DNA of 64,000 bases from Methylophilaceae bacterium. Its GTDB lineage: Bacteria; Pseudomonadota; Gammaproteobacteria; Burkholderiales; Methylophilaceae. A program made the translations under genes and the position numbers. Where the stretch lies: assembly GCA_905339275.1 (NCBI GenBank), contig CAJPFK010000001.1, positions 1,178,001-1,242,000 on the forward strand, read 5' to 3'. Below the pieces are notes generated by a model. That model saw only the letters and a list, made by a program, of their open reading frames with translations. It ran no database searches and was not told the DNA's origin. Of the stretch, positions 9,447 to 16,988 are shown in pieces (the stretch's first letter is position 1; the number at the start of each line of letters is the position of its first letter).

Positions 9447-10688
9447 GTGCCTAAGCTGACGAAGAACTACATCGACAAGATCACAGCGCCCGCTGACAAG
9501 GAGGCGTTCCACTGGGATGACTCGCTCAAGGGGTTTGGCCTCCGGGTCACCCCTACCGGCAAGATCACCTATATCGTGCAGGGGCGCGTCAATGGCAGCT
9601 CGCCCCGCATCAGCATCGGCCCGCATGGGGTCTTCACCGTCGATCAAGCCCGTGATGTTGCCCGCGAACATCTGCGCAGCATGCGCATGGGCATCGACCC
9701 ACGCGCCGTCGCCAAGAAAGAAGCCGCCCAGCGCGTCACCCTCCGCGATGTGGCCGACGGGTACAAGCGCGACCGCCCGCTGAAGGACAGCAGCAAGGCC
9801 GAGATTGAGCGCCATGTGACCACAACTTTCGAGGCATGGTTGAAGAAGCCACTCAGGGACATCACGCGCGAAATGGTGACGAAGCGCTTCAACGAGATAA
9901 AGAACCACGGTTTGCGAGGTAACGGCCCAGCACCAGCGCAGGCGAATCAAGCCTTCGCTGTCCTCCGCGCCTTGTTCAATTACGCCATCCGCGAATACCG
10001 CGAGCCGGACGGGTCGCCCGTGATCCGAGATAACCCCGTCGATGTGCTCTACAAGAAGTGGGTGCCGCTCAAACCTCGCACCAGCCGCGTGCCGGATAAC
10101 AAGGTTGGCGAGGTGTGGTCATTCCTGGTCGAAGCTCGGAAGAACGCATACAACCGCGATACGTGGGCAAGCATCGACGTAATCATGTTCATGATGCTCA
10201 CCGGGTTGCGTATTGGCGAGGCATCCGCGCTCACGTGGGACAGGGTCAATCTTGAGGAAGAATGGTTTCACCTACCCGACCCCAAGAACAGCAATCCAGT
10301 CTGGATTCCTCTGTCGTCGCAAGCTCTCGAACTGCTGAAGACTAGGCCGCGCGTAAAGGGCAACCCGCACGTCTTCCCATCATGGGGTAAGTCGGGTCAT
10401 ATCAAAGATCCGCGCGACTTTTGGAAGAAGGTCAGCGAGATTGCAGGGGTACATCTGTCGAATCACGCTATGCGACGCACCTTTACGCAGATCGGGACGG
10501 CGCAATGCGTCATTGAGAAGTTCCGAATCGACCTGCTCACAAATCACAAGACCAAGGATGTGACCGTCAAGCACTACCTGGACACGCAGCGCCTGCAATG
10601 GCTCAAACCTGAAACGCAGCGCATATCCGACTGGATCGAGCAGCAGGCAGCGGCATTGAACAAGTGTTTAGAAGAATCAACGGTTTAA
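9447..10688 (+). CDS. Tyrosine recombinase / island integrase
   Basis: Site-specific recombinase that inserts and excises the island. The 413 residues begin with a DUF4102-type arm-binding domain (KGFGLRVTPTGKITYIVQGR), then a SAM-like core-binding domain, then the catalytic domain. Catalytic residues visible are Arg in TGLRIGEA (about 254), the HxxR box HAMRR (about 341), the later His in TNHKTK, and the nucleophile Tyr in KHYLD (about 377). The start is GTG 9447 with a CGAGG ribosome site. It lies beside the left junction, the normal place for a tRNA-targeting integrase. Confidence 0.93.
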   Translation: MPKLTKNYIDKITAPADKEAFHWDDSLKGFGLRVTPTGKITYIVQGRVNGSSPRISIGPHGVFTVDQARDVAREHLRSMRMGIDPRAVAKKEAAQRVTLRDVADGYKRDRPLKDSSKAEIERHVTTTFEAWLKKPLRDITREMVTKRFNEIKNHGLRGNGPAPAQANQAFAVLRALFNYAIREYREPDGSPVIRDNPVDVLYKKWVPLKPRTSRVPDNKVGEVWSFLVEARKNAYNRDTWASIDVIMFMMLTGLRIGEASALTWDRVNLEEEWFHLPDPKNSNPVWIPLSSQALELLKTRPRVKGNPHVFPSWGKSGHIKDPRDFWKKVSEIAGVHLSNHAMRRTFTQIGTAQCVIEKFRIDLLTNHKTKDVTVKHYLDTQRLQWLKPETQRISDWIEQQAAALNKCLEESTV

Positions 10689-10729
10689 TTTATCCAACAT
10701 TGCCGCGTAAAGCCGTGTTAGGGTAACGC

Positions 10730-10925
10730 CAACTAAGCCAGTCCCGTGCAATGCGGGGCTGGCAGTGTGCCGCACTGGGGCACGCCCGCGAGGCAAATTC
10801 CAGAGACGGAGCCGGTGAAGCAAGGGTGAAAGTCCCCCAGGACCCGGACACAGGCCAAACCCGTCAGGCCGAGTGACCATTCTGAAGAACCGACGGCAAG
10901 CATTCGCCTTGCTGACGCCCCTATT
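10730..10925 (+). ncRNA. Candidate structured RNA between integrase and AlpA-like gene (int-alpA type)
   Basis: The 275-base gap has no ORF but several stems: GCCAGTCCC/GGGGCTGGC (10737-10745 with 10755-10763, one T-G pair), GTGCC/GGCAC (10767-10771 with 10779-10783), GGG-TGAAAGT-CCC, GGCC/GGCC around a CCCGTC that could pair with an upstream GACGG, and GGCAAG/CTTGCT. The position matches the published int-alpA RNA class, reported between integrase and alpA genes in proteobacterial elements. I cannot test the consensus, so the identification rests on context and foldability. Confidence 0.45.
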
Positions 10926-10963
10926 GCATGCGCTGGCAAGGCAAGGTCCGAGGACTACTTGCC

Positions 10964-11209
10964 ATGACCACACTTTCCGCGCTCAGCCCCGATCTGCTGA
11001 CGAACGAAGAAGCCGCCGCACTACTCGGCATCAAACCCAACACCCTTGAAATCTGGCGCACGAAGGGCAAAGGCCCGGAGTTCGTGAAGCTCGGGCACAC
11101 CAAGTCCGCGCCCATCCGCTACCTGCGCGCCAAGATTTTCGAGTGGCTGGAGCGCCAATCCTTCAGCAGTACCAGCGCCTACGCGCCGAACGCCAAACAA
11201 GCTGTTTGA
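10964..11209 (+). CDS. AlpA-like helix-turn-helix regulator / excisionase candidate
   Basis: A small DNA-binding protein of 81 residues from ATG 10964; the frame is open upstream to 10928, but the later ATG begins the folded part. The winged-HTH region reads LLTNEEAAALLGIKPNTLEIWRTKG, followed by a wing with GHTKSAPIRYLRAKIFEWLE, the pattern of MerR-like/AlpA/Xis proteins. Such genes beside integrases usually control excision or early island transcription. It is downstream of the structured-RNA candidate and upstream of the helicase gene. Confidence 0.75.
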   Translation: MTTLSALSPDLLTNEEAAALLGIKPNTLEIWRTKGKGPEFVKLGHTKSAPIRYLRAKIFEWLERQSFSSTSAYAPNAKQAV

Positions 11210-11297
11210 CGTTCATGGCGACGCAAACCCAATGCAGCCGCGCGACGTGCCCACCCCGCACCCTCGCTGGCAAGCACCTCGTAACTCCATCAAGAAA

Positions 11298-11322
11298 AAA
11301 GCCGTCGGGTCAGGACGGCTTT
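11298..11322 (+). terminator. Hairpin just upstream of the helicase ribosome site
   Basis: AAAGCCGTC (11298-11306) pairs with GACGGCTTT (11314-11322) around a 7-base loop. The T run is short and the ribosome site GGAGAGG follows at once, so it may act as a weak terminator of the HTH transcript or as a structure that shields translation of the helicase. Confidence 0.5.
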
Positions 11323-11335
11323 GGAGAGGAACAAC

Positions 11336-12682
11336 ATGCACAGCACGCATAGCGTAGGACAAGCCAATTCCGGCGGCTCGGAGAATTTGCAGGGCGCACA
11401 GCCGCCGCTACAGCAAGCGCAGCACCCCAGCCAGTACCCCAATGGCGGCAACCTTGCGATCTCGGCCCCAGCCGCCGCGCAGCCGCCCAGCAGCCCTGAA
11501 AGCCAAGGGTTCTTTTGGAAAGATAACGTAGGCTTTGCCAGTAGCTTCCTTGACGAGGTGGAGCGCAGGGCACAGCGGGCACAAACGGAGCTATTCAAGC
11601 TCGGTGCCGCAATATCAACCGAAGAGTGGTGGCATGCACGGGTTGCACAGCCTGCCATTGTGGAAGACTGGTTCCACGAGGACGTTGGCGTATTCGTCGC
11701 ACCGGGCGGCACGGGCAAGACGACGCTGCTGCTGTTTCAGGTCATCCATATCGTGCTTGGGCGTGACCTGTTCGGCCACAGGGTTCTGAACCCCGGCCCG
11801 GTCATCATCCTCACTGCCGAGGACAGCCGCGAGACGCTGATTGCCCGCCTGCGGCACATGTGCCAGCAGCTCAACCTATCGCAGGATGAGGAACGGCAAG
11901 TCCGTGAAGAAGTGAATATCACCGACGTGTCAGGCAAGGGGTTCAAACTCACCACAGTGGAAAAGGATGTGGTGGCACCGAGCAAGCTCCTTGACCGATT
12001 CGTCGTCAATGCCTCCGAACTGCACCCCTCGCTAATCATCATTGACCCAATGGTGTCGTTCGGCGTCGGTGAAAGCCGCATCAACGATTCCGAGCAGGGT
12101 CTGATTGATGCCGCACGGCGGATCAAGAGCGAACTGCGGTGCGCGGTGCTCTACGTTCATCACACCGGCAAGGCGAACGCGCGGGATGCGTCGCTAGACC
12201 AGTACAGCGGGCGCGGCGGCAGCGCGCTCGCAGACGGGGCGCGTATGGTGCATGTGCTTCAGCGGCTTGACCACGAGGCATGGACGGAGGCAACCGGCGA
12301 CGAACTAGCGGACGACGATTCGGGGTTCGTGCTTGCGCGGCCAAAGATGACATGGTGTCCGCCACAGCCCCACATCTACCTGAAGCGTCGTGGCTACGTC
12401 TTTGAGCGATTCGATGCGGTCGCCGCTACCGAAGGCGCTGGCGCAGTCATCGACCGGGACGCGGAGAAGGTCTTCCAGTTCTTGCGTGAAGAATACCTGC
12501 AAGGCAAGAAGTACAGCCAGAACGACCTAATGCACTTGAAGTTGATGTCCAACGGCAGGCTACGGGCAGCCGTGTCGCGGCTCAAGGCAGACAACCGGCT
12601 GATGGACGAGAAGATCACCACAACGGGGCAAGGTGGCGCGAGGCAGTTTCTGCGACCGATGGAGCTACCGCAGCAGGTCTGA
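11336..12682 (+). CDS. RepA-like AAA ATPase/helicase of the island
   Basis: A RecA-fold ATPase of the RepA/AAA_25 type used by plasmids and islands as replicative helicase. Walker A is PGGTGKTTLL (near residue 124), Walker B is LIIIDPMVSF (near 233), and the conserved YVHHTGKANARDASLDQYSG and GRGGSALADGARMV stretch follows. The first 60 residues are low complexity (Gln, Pro, Ala). ATG 11336 is chosen because GGAGAGG precedes it; a TTG at 11321 is in frame but has no ribosome site. The C-terminus looks like a small winged-helix tail. It suggests the island can replicate after excision (inference). Confidence 0.8.
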   Translation: MHSTHSVGQANSGGSENLQGAQPPLQQAQHPSQYPNGGNLAISAPAAAQPPSSPESQGFFWKDNVGFASSFLDEVERRAQRAQTELFKLGAAISTEEWWHARVAQPAIVEDWFHEDVGVFVAPGGTGKTTLLLFQVIHIVLGRDLFGHRVLNPGPVIILTAEDSRETLIARLRHMCQQLNLSQDEERQVREEVNITDVSGKGFKLTTVEKDVVAPSKLLDRFVVNASELHPSLIIIDPMVSFGVGESRINDSEQGLIDAARRIKSELRCAVLYVHHTGKANARDASLDQYSGRGGSALADGARMVHVLQRLDHEAWTEATGDELADDDSGFVLARPKMTWCPPQPHIYLKRRGYVFERFDAVAATEGAGAVIDRDAEKVFQFLREEYLQGKKYSQNDLMHLKLMSNGRLRAAVSRLKADNRLMDEKITTTGQGGARQFLRPMELPQQV

Positions 12683-12689
12683 ACGGTTT

Positions 12690-12860
12690 TGGTGTGTTGC
12701 TGTGCTCTTGGTGTGCTGACGGTGTGCTAGCACGACAAGGAAAGGGGCACACGCAACCGGCCTTGTTGCCGTGTTGCTGTGCTATTCCCTTAGGGCAGCA
12801 CAGCAAACCAACACGGCAAGGCAAGCGTGGTCAGGTCGGGTCGTTGGGCGGGCTTGGTGT
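12690..12860. repeat. Iteron-like repeats and a long imperfect inverted repeat behind the helicase gene
   Basis: GTGTTGCTGTGCT occurs twice (about 12694 and 12771). GGTGTGCT recurs around 12710, 12721 and 12854. An imperfect inverted repeat pairs 12761-12783 with 12797-12821 (AGCACAGC and CACGGCAA blocks). The area is free of credible genes. This could be a replication origin for the helicase, or a strong transcription stop; the sequence alone does not decide. Confidence 0.5.
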
Positions 12861-12861
12861 G

Positions 12862-13284
12862 CTACCGCGCCTCGCCGCTAGTCTGTCTGCTGATCCCGTT
12901 GAACTTGCGCCAGGCGTAGAACTCGCAGGCCACGTTGTTCTCGTTCCAGCCGTGGTCAGTGGCGGCAGCTTTCGCGTCCTTGATCGTTGCTGTCGGGTTC
13001 GCGTCCAGCCACACCCAGACGGCAGCGCACAGCCCGCCATCCTTTGGGCGCTTGACGCCATTCTGCTCGATGCGCTCCACCTTCGGGGCTGCTGCCTTCT
13101 TCGGCTTGCTCGTGGTCACCACAGGTTCGGCGGCAGCGGGTGCCGGTGCTTCCATCGCCTTCCAGCCGAAGCGTACTTCGTCGCCGTTCTTATGCACGGT
13201 GATTTCCACCAGTTCAGCGGGCACCCCTGCGGCAACACCAGCGCGGCGGGCGTTCTCGCGTTTCGTGTAGGTCTTGGCTTCCAT
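12862..13284 (-). CDS. Unknown island protein, 140 residues
   Basis: Not recognised. It is the only leftward gene in the middle of the island. An AGGAG ribosome site precedes ATG 13284. The N-terminal part (residues 1-45) is charged and helical, a Pro/Ala/Lys-rich linker covers about 46-75, and the C-terminal 60 residues look like a compact domain with several Trp and Cys (CAAVWVWLDANP, ACEFYAWRKFNG). The two-domain layout with a flexible linker suggests a nucleic-acid or protein-binding role, but this is only inference. Confidence 0.6.
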   Translation of the reverse strand: MEAKTYTKRENARRAGVAAGVPAELVEITVHKNGDEVRFGWKAMEAPAPAAAEPVVTTSKPKKAAAPKVERIEQNGVKRPKDGGLCAAVWVWLDANPTATIKDAKAAATDHGWNENNVACEFYAWRKFNGISRQTSGEAR

Positions 13285-13535
13285 GTCGTTGCTCCTGTGC
13301 GGGTTGTAGATGGGGCAACGCTAAGACGCATCTCCGAGACTCGGCAACGACTTTTTGGATGCACCCGACAGCGCCAGTGATGCCGAACGAATAACGCCCA
13401 ATTACTTGTTCCCTATTTGCTCTTGAACTGTAGAGCATTGTTTTAAATAAATATTCCTTGCGGACCTCTCGGAGAATTTCCCAGCATGTAAGCAATGCGT
13501 ACCAGTTACGCGCCTTTTATCAAAGGAGTTTGCAC

Positions 13536-14252
13536 ATGCCTACCGAAATTGATGCCCGTATCACGCCCACGCTGCACCCCGACAATGTCGCAAGCATCGA
13601 AGGCTTTGACGATCAGACCGCGCCGTATCTCGCGCCGACCATTACCGCCTTCAGCACCGCCTATGAAGGCATTCGTGCTGTTCATGAAGCGCGGGAGAAA
13701 GCCAAAACCAATCCGACTTGGAATGAGGCGCATCAGATCATTCACACGGACGACTTCGCGCAAAAGCACCTCGCTCGCATCACCAAGAGTTTCGACGTAA
13801 CCCGCTCGAACTTGGAGAAGGGCATTGCGATGCTGGAGCAGCAGCTTGCCACCCCCATTGAATCCAAGGCAGCGCAAAGCATCAGCGCCGAGATTCGCGC
13901 CTACGCCAAGAACCTGCCTAGCGAGAAGCGGCACGCCTTTATCCAGCAGGCCATTGATGAGGGTGACCACATTTCGGTCGCGGCACTGCTGGGCGCACCC
14001 GCCTACCTGTCCGGCCTCGATGCGAACTTCCAGCAGACCTACACCCGCTTCTGGAACGAGCGCAGCGCGCCCGAGGTTGCCCAGCGCCTCAAGGCAATGA
14101 AGGGTGCCAAGCAGATGATCGAAGAACGCGCGGGACTGGTGTTCAAGGAGCTTGAGAAGGCTGTTGGCGCGCCCCCGCACAAGGCCGCTGCACTTCGCAA
14201 AGCCAAGACGGAAGCGGAGCAAGCCTTCGTCCTCAAGGACATTGGCCAGTGA
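13536..14252 (+). CDS. Unknown island protein, mostly helical, 238 residues
   Basis: Not recognised. ATG 13536 is chosen because AAAGGAG precedes it; the open frame extends to 13458. The product is almost all alpha-helix with long charged stretches, no Cys, no membrane segment and no signal peptide. It opens a run of closely spaced rightward genes (to 15635) with overlapping starts and stops, which resembles a phage-derived cassette. A likely promoter region lies in the AT-rich bases 13423-13455. Confidence 0.6.
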   Translation: MPTEIDARITPTLHPDNVASIEGFDDQTAPYLAPTITAFSTAYEGIRAVHEAREKAKTNPTWNEAHQIIHTDDFAQKHLARITKSFDVTRSNLEKGIAMLEQQLATPIESKAAQSISAEIRAYAKNLPSEKRHAFIQQAIDEGDHISVAALLGAPAYLSGLDANFQQTYTRFWNERSAPEVAQRLKAMKGAKQMIEERAGLVFKELEKAVGAPPHKAAALRKAKTEAEQAFVLKDIGQ

Positions 14253-14296
14253 CCCTTGCTGATTCTCTGCAAACAACAAAGTCTGAGGAAAGAGCA

Positions 14297-14776
14297 ATGG
14301 AGAACGCTGAACCGGATTGGCTGACGGCGCACCGTGAGAAACACCCGGAGGACTTTGAGCCTCGCTCGTCACGCCGTGGCGGGTTCAGGCCGGGGGTGAG
14401 CGGCAACCCGGCTGGCCGTCCCAAGGGCAGCAAAAACCGGAAGACGTTGCTTGCTGAGGAACTGCAAAAGGATGGTTCCGAACTGGCGCGCGTCATCAAG
14501 GAGGCGGCGCTTGCAGGCGACACCAGCGCCATGAACCTGTGGGCGCAACGACTTGAGCCGCCGCTGCGTGCGCGCGCTGCTGCTGTGGAGTTTGAGCTTG
14601 ACCCTGACAAGCCCCTGCACGAGCAGGCCAATCAGGTACTCGTCGCGGTATCCGAGGGGCGCGTCGATCCTGAAACCGGGCGGATGCTGATCGACTGTAT
14701 CCAGTCGGTTGCGGGCATCCGCGCCGTTGATGAATTGGAAGCGCGCCTTATCGCGCTGGAGGAGAAACAAGCATGA
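14297..14776 (+). CDS. DUF5681-domain protein
   Basis: A 159-residue protein with the DUF5681 signature FRPGVSGNPAGRPKGSKN near residues 32-49, a motif common in phage and mobile-element proteins of unknown function. The rest is charged and helical. ATG 14297 has a GAGGAAAG ribosome site; a GTG at 14249 would overlap the previous gene. The stop overlaps the next start (ATGA at 14773), so translation is probably coupled. Confidence 0.75.
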   Translation: MENAEPDWLTAHREKHPEDFEPRSSRRGGFRPGVSGNPAGRPKGSKNRKTLLAEELQKDGSELARVIKEAALAGDTSAMNLWAQRLEPPLRARAAAVEFELDPDKPLHEQANQVLVAVSEGRVDPETGRMLIDCIQSVAGIRAVDELEARLIALEEKQA

Positions 14777-14988
14777 GCATCTACGACACCGACAGCATCC
14801 CGCTACACGGCTGGCGGACGGTTCCCGATTGGGACACGCCCCAGCAGCGCAAAGCACACCTCAAGCTGATCGTGCAGACCTGTCTCGAAGTGATCCGCGA
14901 CAGCCCTAACCCAGCGGAGCGCGTGGAGGCTGCGCAACTGCTCGCACTGGTCAGCGCCCGAGCATGCCGTAAGGAGAGACTGCATTGA
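14773..14988 (+). CDS. Unknown small island protein, 71 residues
   Basis: Not recognised. The start overlaps the preceding stop by four bases (ATGA), with GGAGGAG just upstream. The product is helical with one Trp pair (GWRTVPDW) and no signal peptide. It overlaps the next start by four bases as well. Its place in a tightly packed series is the main reason to accept it. Confidence 0.55.
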   Translation: MSIYDTDSIPLHGWRTVPDWDTPQQRKAHLKLIVQTCLEVIRDSPNPAERVEAAQLLALVSARACRKERLH

Positions 14989-15164
14989 AAAACGACAACC
15001 TTGATAAAGAGAACGCGCCCGTCAAGCACACGGTAACGCCCAGCGACCTGCAACAGATTCAGCAGCGCCGAATCGAGGCGCACGCCGCCCGCGAGACTAG
15101 CGACGCGCTGAACCTGCTCCGCGCGGTCAAGCTGGGCGAGGCGCTGCGCGAGTTGCGGGAGTAA
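14985..15164 (+). CDS. Unknown small island protein, 59 residues, TTG start
   Basis: A short gene starting at TTG 14985 with AAGGAG at about 14970. The product begins MKNDNLDKENAPVK and is otherwise a charged helix (QQIQQRRIEAHAARE) ending LREL RE before TAA 15162. It overlaps the previous stop by four bases and is followed four bases later by the next gene. Function unknown; a helical protein-binding or regulatory peptide is possible. Confidence 0.5.
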   Translation: MKNDNLDKENAPVKHTVTPSDLQQIQQRRIEAHAARETSDALNLLRAVKLGEALRELRE

Positions 15165-15168
15165 CCAC

Positions 15169-15396
15169 ATGAGCATCAGCAGCGCCAAGGGCATGCTCGC
15201 CCGCCTCAAGCACTTGGAGCGCTCGCGGGGAGCGACCGACGAGATGCGAGGCTGGGTCAGCGACATGCTCAGCGCTGCCATTGCGGACGGTCGCATGTGC
15301 CCCGTTGATGGCCCTGTGGTGCGGCATTGCGTGTTGAACTGGATCGACGACGGCACCGCACGCGCCGGGACTGCTGGCTGGGGGTTGCTACGATGA
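15169..15396 (+). CDS. Unknown small island protein, 75 residues
   Basis: Not recognised. It starts at ATG 15169 behind a GGGAG ribosome site and has the start MSISSAKGMLARLKHLERS. It is predicted mostly helical, with a single Cys region (GRMCPVDG) and no membrane segment. The stop overlaps the next start. It belongs to the same packed series. Confidence 0.5.
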   Translation: MSISSAKGMLARLKHLERSRGATDEMRGWVSDMLSAAIADGRMCPVDGPVVRHCVLNWIDDGTARAGTAGWGLLR

Positions 15397-15635
15397 AGCC
15401 GAATTTCCAAGGCTTCGTTGAGCCTCGCATGTGGCCGCAGGACGGCGGAACGCGGCGCGAGCCTGTGATGGACATGGACGCAAAGCCACCCCGCGCCGTT
15501 CGTTATGTAGGCTGGCGGCGCTGCATGCGCTGTGGTCAGCTCTTTTGGTCGGAGGACGTGCAACGCTTGCGCCTATGCACCCCGCAACCGAACAGGCAAG
15601 GATGCAGGAGCAGGCAAGACGACGACGGCATCTGA
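15393..15635 (+). CDS. Small zinc-ribbon-like island protein, 80 residues
   Basis: ATG 15393 overlaps the previous stop (ATGA). The middle reads RRCMRCGQLFWSEDVQRLRLC, a CxxC pair with a further Cys 15 residues on, then another Cys in RQGCR, as in small phage zinc-ribbon proteins. The last cysteine spacing is irregular, so a frameshift near 15575 that altered the tail is possible. Function unknown. Confidence 0.5.
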   Translation: MKPNFQGFVEPRMWPQDGGTRREPVMDMDAKPPRAVRYVGWRRCMRCGQLFWSEDVQRLRLCTPQPNRQGCRSRQDDDGI

Positions 15636-16085
15636 AAAACCCTGCACCGCCCTTATCGTCGTCAGCGGTGCAGTGGCGCGCAGTCCCGGAGAAGCTGCGC
15701 CGTCCCATCGAAAACCGTTGGACGTAAAACAAACGGACTCAGTCAGGAACGGGGCCACTCCTACCCGTGCGACCTGGCCTTCAACGGGTGCCGCTGGCAC
15801 CCGTTGTCGTTTGTGCGGCTGCGCGAGCGCTGCGGGCGGCACAGGCCGCGATCACCACACTGCCGCCGCTAGGGTACTTGCGAGCACGGCACGCGGCCTG
15901 TAGCGCCGCGCATGCCAGCGGGCAAGGAACGACAAACACGGAGTTATGCGGTCCCGGCGGTAATGTGGCTGTTCTTGCTACGTTTCTCATAGGCGTGTGA
16001 GCGAGCGGCAGGAGAATCGTAAGCAAAATATTGATCTGACAAGAAATTTCCCTCAGAATTCATAGTGGCTAAATGGATATGAATT
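15636..16085. other. 450-base stretch without a supportable gene
   Basis: ORFs exist in several frames because of high GC, but none has a ribosome site or a product with folded character. The clear element is a perfect 11-bp hairpin, CAACGGGTGCC (15782-15792) with GGCACCCGTTG (15796-15806), followed by TCGTTTG. It is a probable terminator for the small-gene series. The bases before 16086 are AT-richer and likely hold the promoter of the restriction gene. Confidence 0.55.
15782..15806 (+). terminator. Hairpin ending the small-gene series
   Basis: An 11-bp perfect stem with a 3-base GCT loop. Only a short T-rich tail (TCGTTTG) follows, so it is an imperfect intrinsic terminator. It sits 150 bases behind the last small gene. 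Confidence 0.55.
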
Positions 16086-16988
16086 TTGGAGGCTGTCATC
16101 GCTAGGATCGAATGCCGCTCGGCACAAATGGGCGTGCCATCTGTTTGGGTTGATATTGACTACATCACCGACGCGCAGGTGCAGCAGTTTCAACAGGAGC
16201 TTGACGCTAGGCTAGCCGGTGGCGGCCAAGTATCGGATGCAGTGGCTGCCGTGCTTGCGGAGCTTACGGCACACTGTCCCAGCGCGAACCCCAGTGATCT
16301 TTGGCACCATGTGATCTATCGCCACCTGCTCTCTCAGGGATGGAGTGACAACAGGTGGAAGCGGGTTTCGGGCTTTGCGCTTGAGCGTGCGCTCCAGCTT
16401 GTCTATCAGCCTCGACTCATGCCGCTTGGCATCCGAATGCACATCGTCAACGCTGCGACGGCCAACGCCTATCTGGCGCAGCTTGGAATCGTCGGCTTTC
16501 AAGCGTCGAAGTTCGACATGTTCCTTGAGGGTTTGGTCGAAATGAACGGCCCATCTGGCAGGATCAAGGAATGGGTTGTATTCGGTTCCGCTCACGTCAA
16601 ATCAAGCATTGCCGAACGCATTCAGGATGACGTGCCCGCCAGCTTGGCTTTCATGCAACGCGGCCTGACCTCAATCGCCATAACTATGGATGCCAAAAGC
16701 TACCCGCCGCCTCATGGCGTGGGGATCAACTACGGCGAACTGGGCGGCAGGAGCATTGGTGTTGATAAGGATCGTATCAAGCGCCGCTACGTCGAGAATG
16801 ACGGCCAGTTCGATGCAATGTTTTCGTACAACCTGCGCACCCCAGAGAGCCCCGCGATAACCCCATCAGGCAAGCGCATCATGACTCTCGGGATGCACGA
16901 GCCGCAGCCCGACAAACTGGTAGCCTTCCTTGAGGCTCGATGGCAAGCGTTTGCGTCAGCAAACAGACTGGTGGCTATCCGAGCTTAA
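16086..16988 (+). CDS. Type II restriction endonuclease (probable CCGG-group, BsaWI/Cfr9I-like)
   Basis: A 300-residue protein convergent with a DNA methyltransferase, overlapping it by 14 bases at the 3' ends. A PD-(D/E)xK-type active site can be proposed from the Asp of SKFDMFL (near 143) and the lysine of HVKSSIAER (near 172). The surrounding HVKSS-AER--DDVP-S pattern recalls enzymes that cut sites with a CCGG core. The family guess is from memory and untested. The start is uncertain: the frame opens with TTG 16086, and the first ATG is at 16128. The pair is the island's visible cargo, defending against foreign DNA and stabilising the island. Confidence 0.7.
   Translation: MEAVIARIECRSAQMGVPSVWVDIDYITDAQVQQFQQELDARLAGGGQVSDAVAAVLAELTAHCPSANPSDLWHHVIYRHLLSQGWSDNRWKRVSGFALERALQLVYQPRLMPLGIRMHIVNAATANAYLAQLGIVGFQASKFDMFLEGLVEMNGPSGRIKEWVVFGSAHVKSSIAERIQDDVPASLAFMQRGLTSIAITMDAKSYPPPHGVGINYGELGGRSIGVDKDRIKRRYVENDGQFDAMFSYNLRTPESPAITPSGKRIMTLGMHEPQPDKLVAFLEARWQAFASANRLVAIRA

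Noticed and set aside
10740-10925. Group II intron or cobalamin riboswitch (GGGTGAAAGTCCC and GGTGAA stretches)
   Set aside because: The phrase recalls both, but there is no intron-encoded protein, no domain V hairpin, and the B12-box is missing. The context fits an island RNA better.
15431-15903. Overlapping ORFs MAAGRRN... and MVSSFGRR...
   Set aside because: No ribosome sites, Ala/Arg-rich GC artefacts; the zinc-ribbon ORF at 15393 explains the region better.
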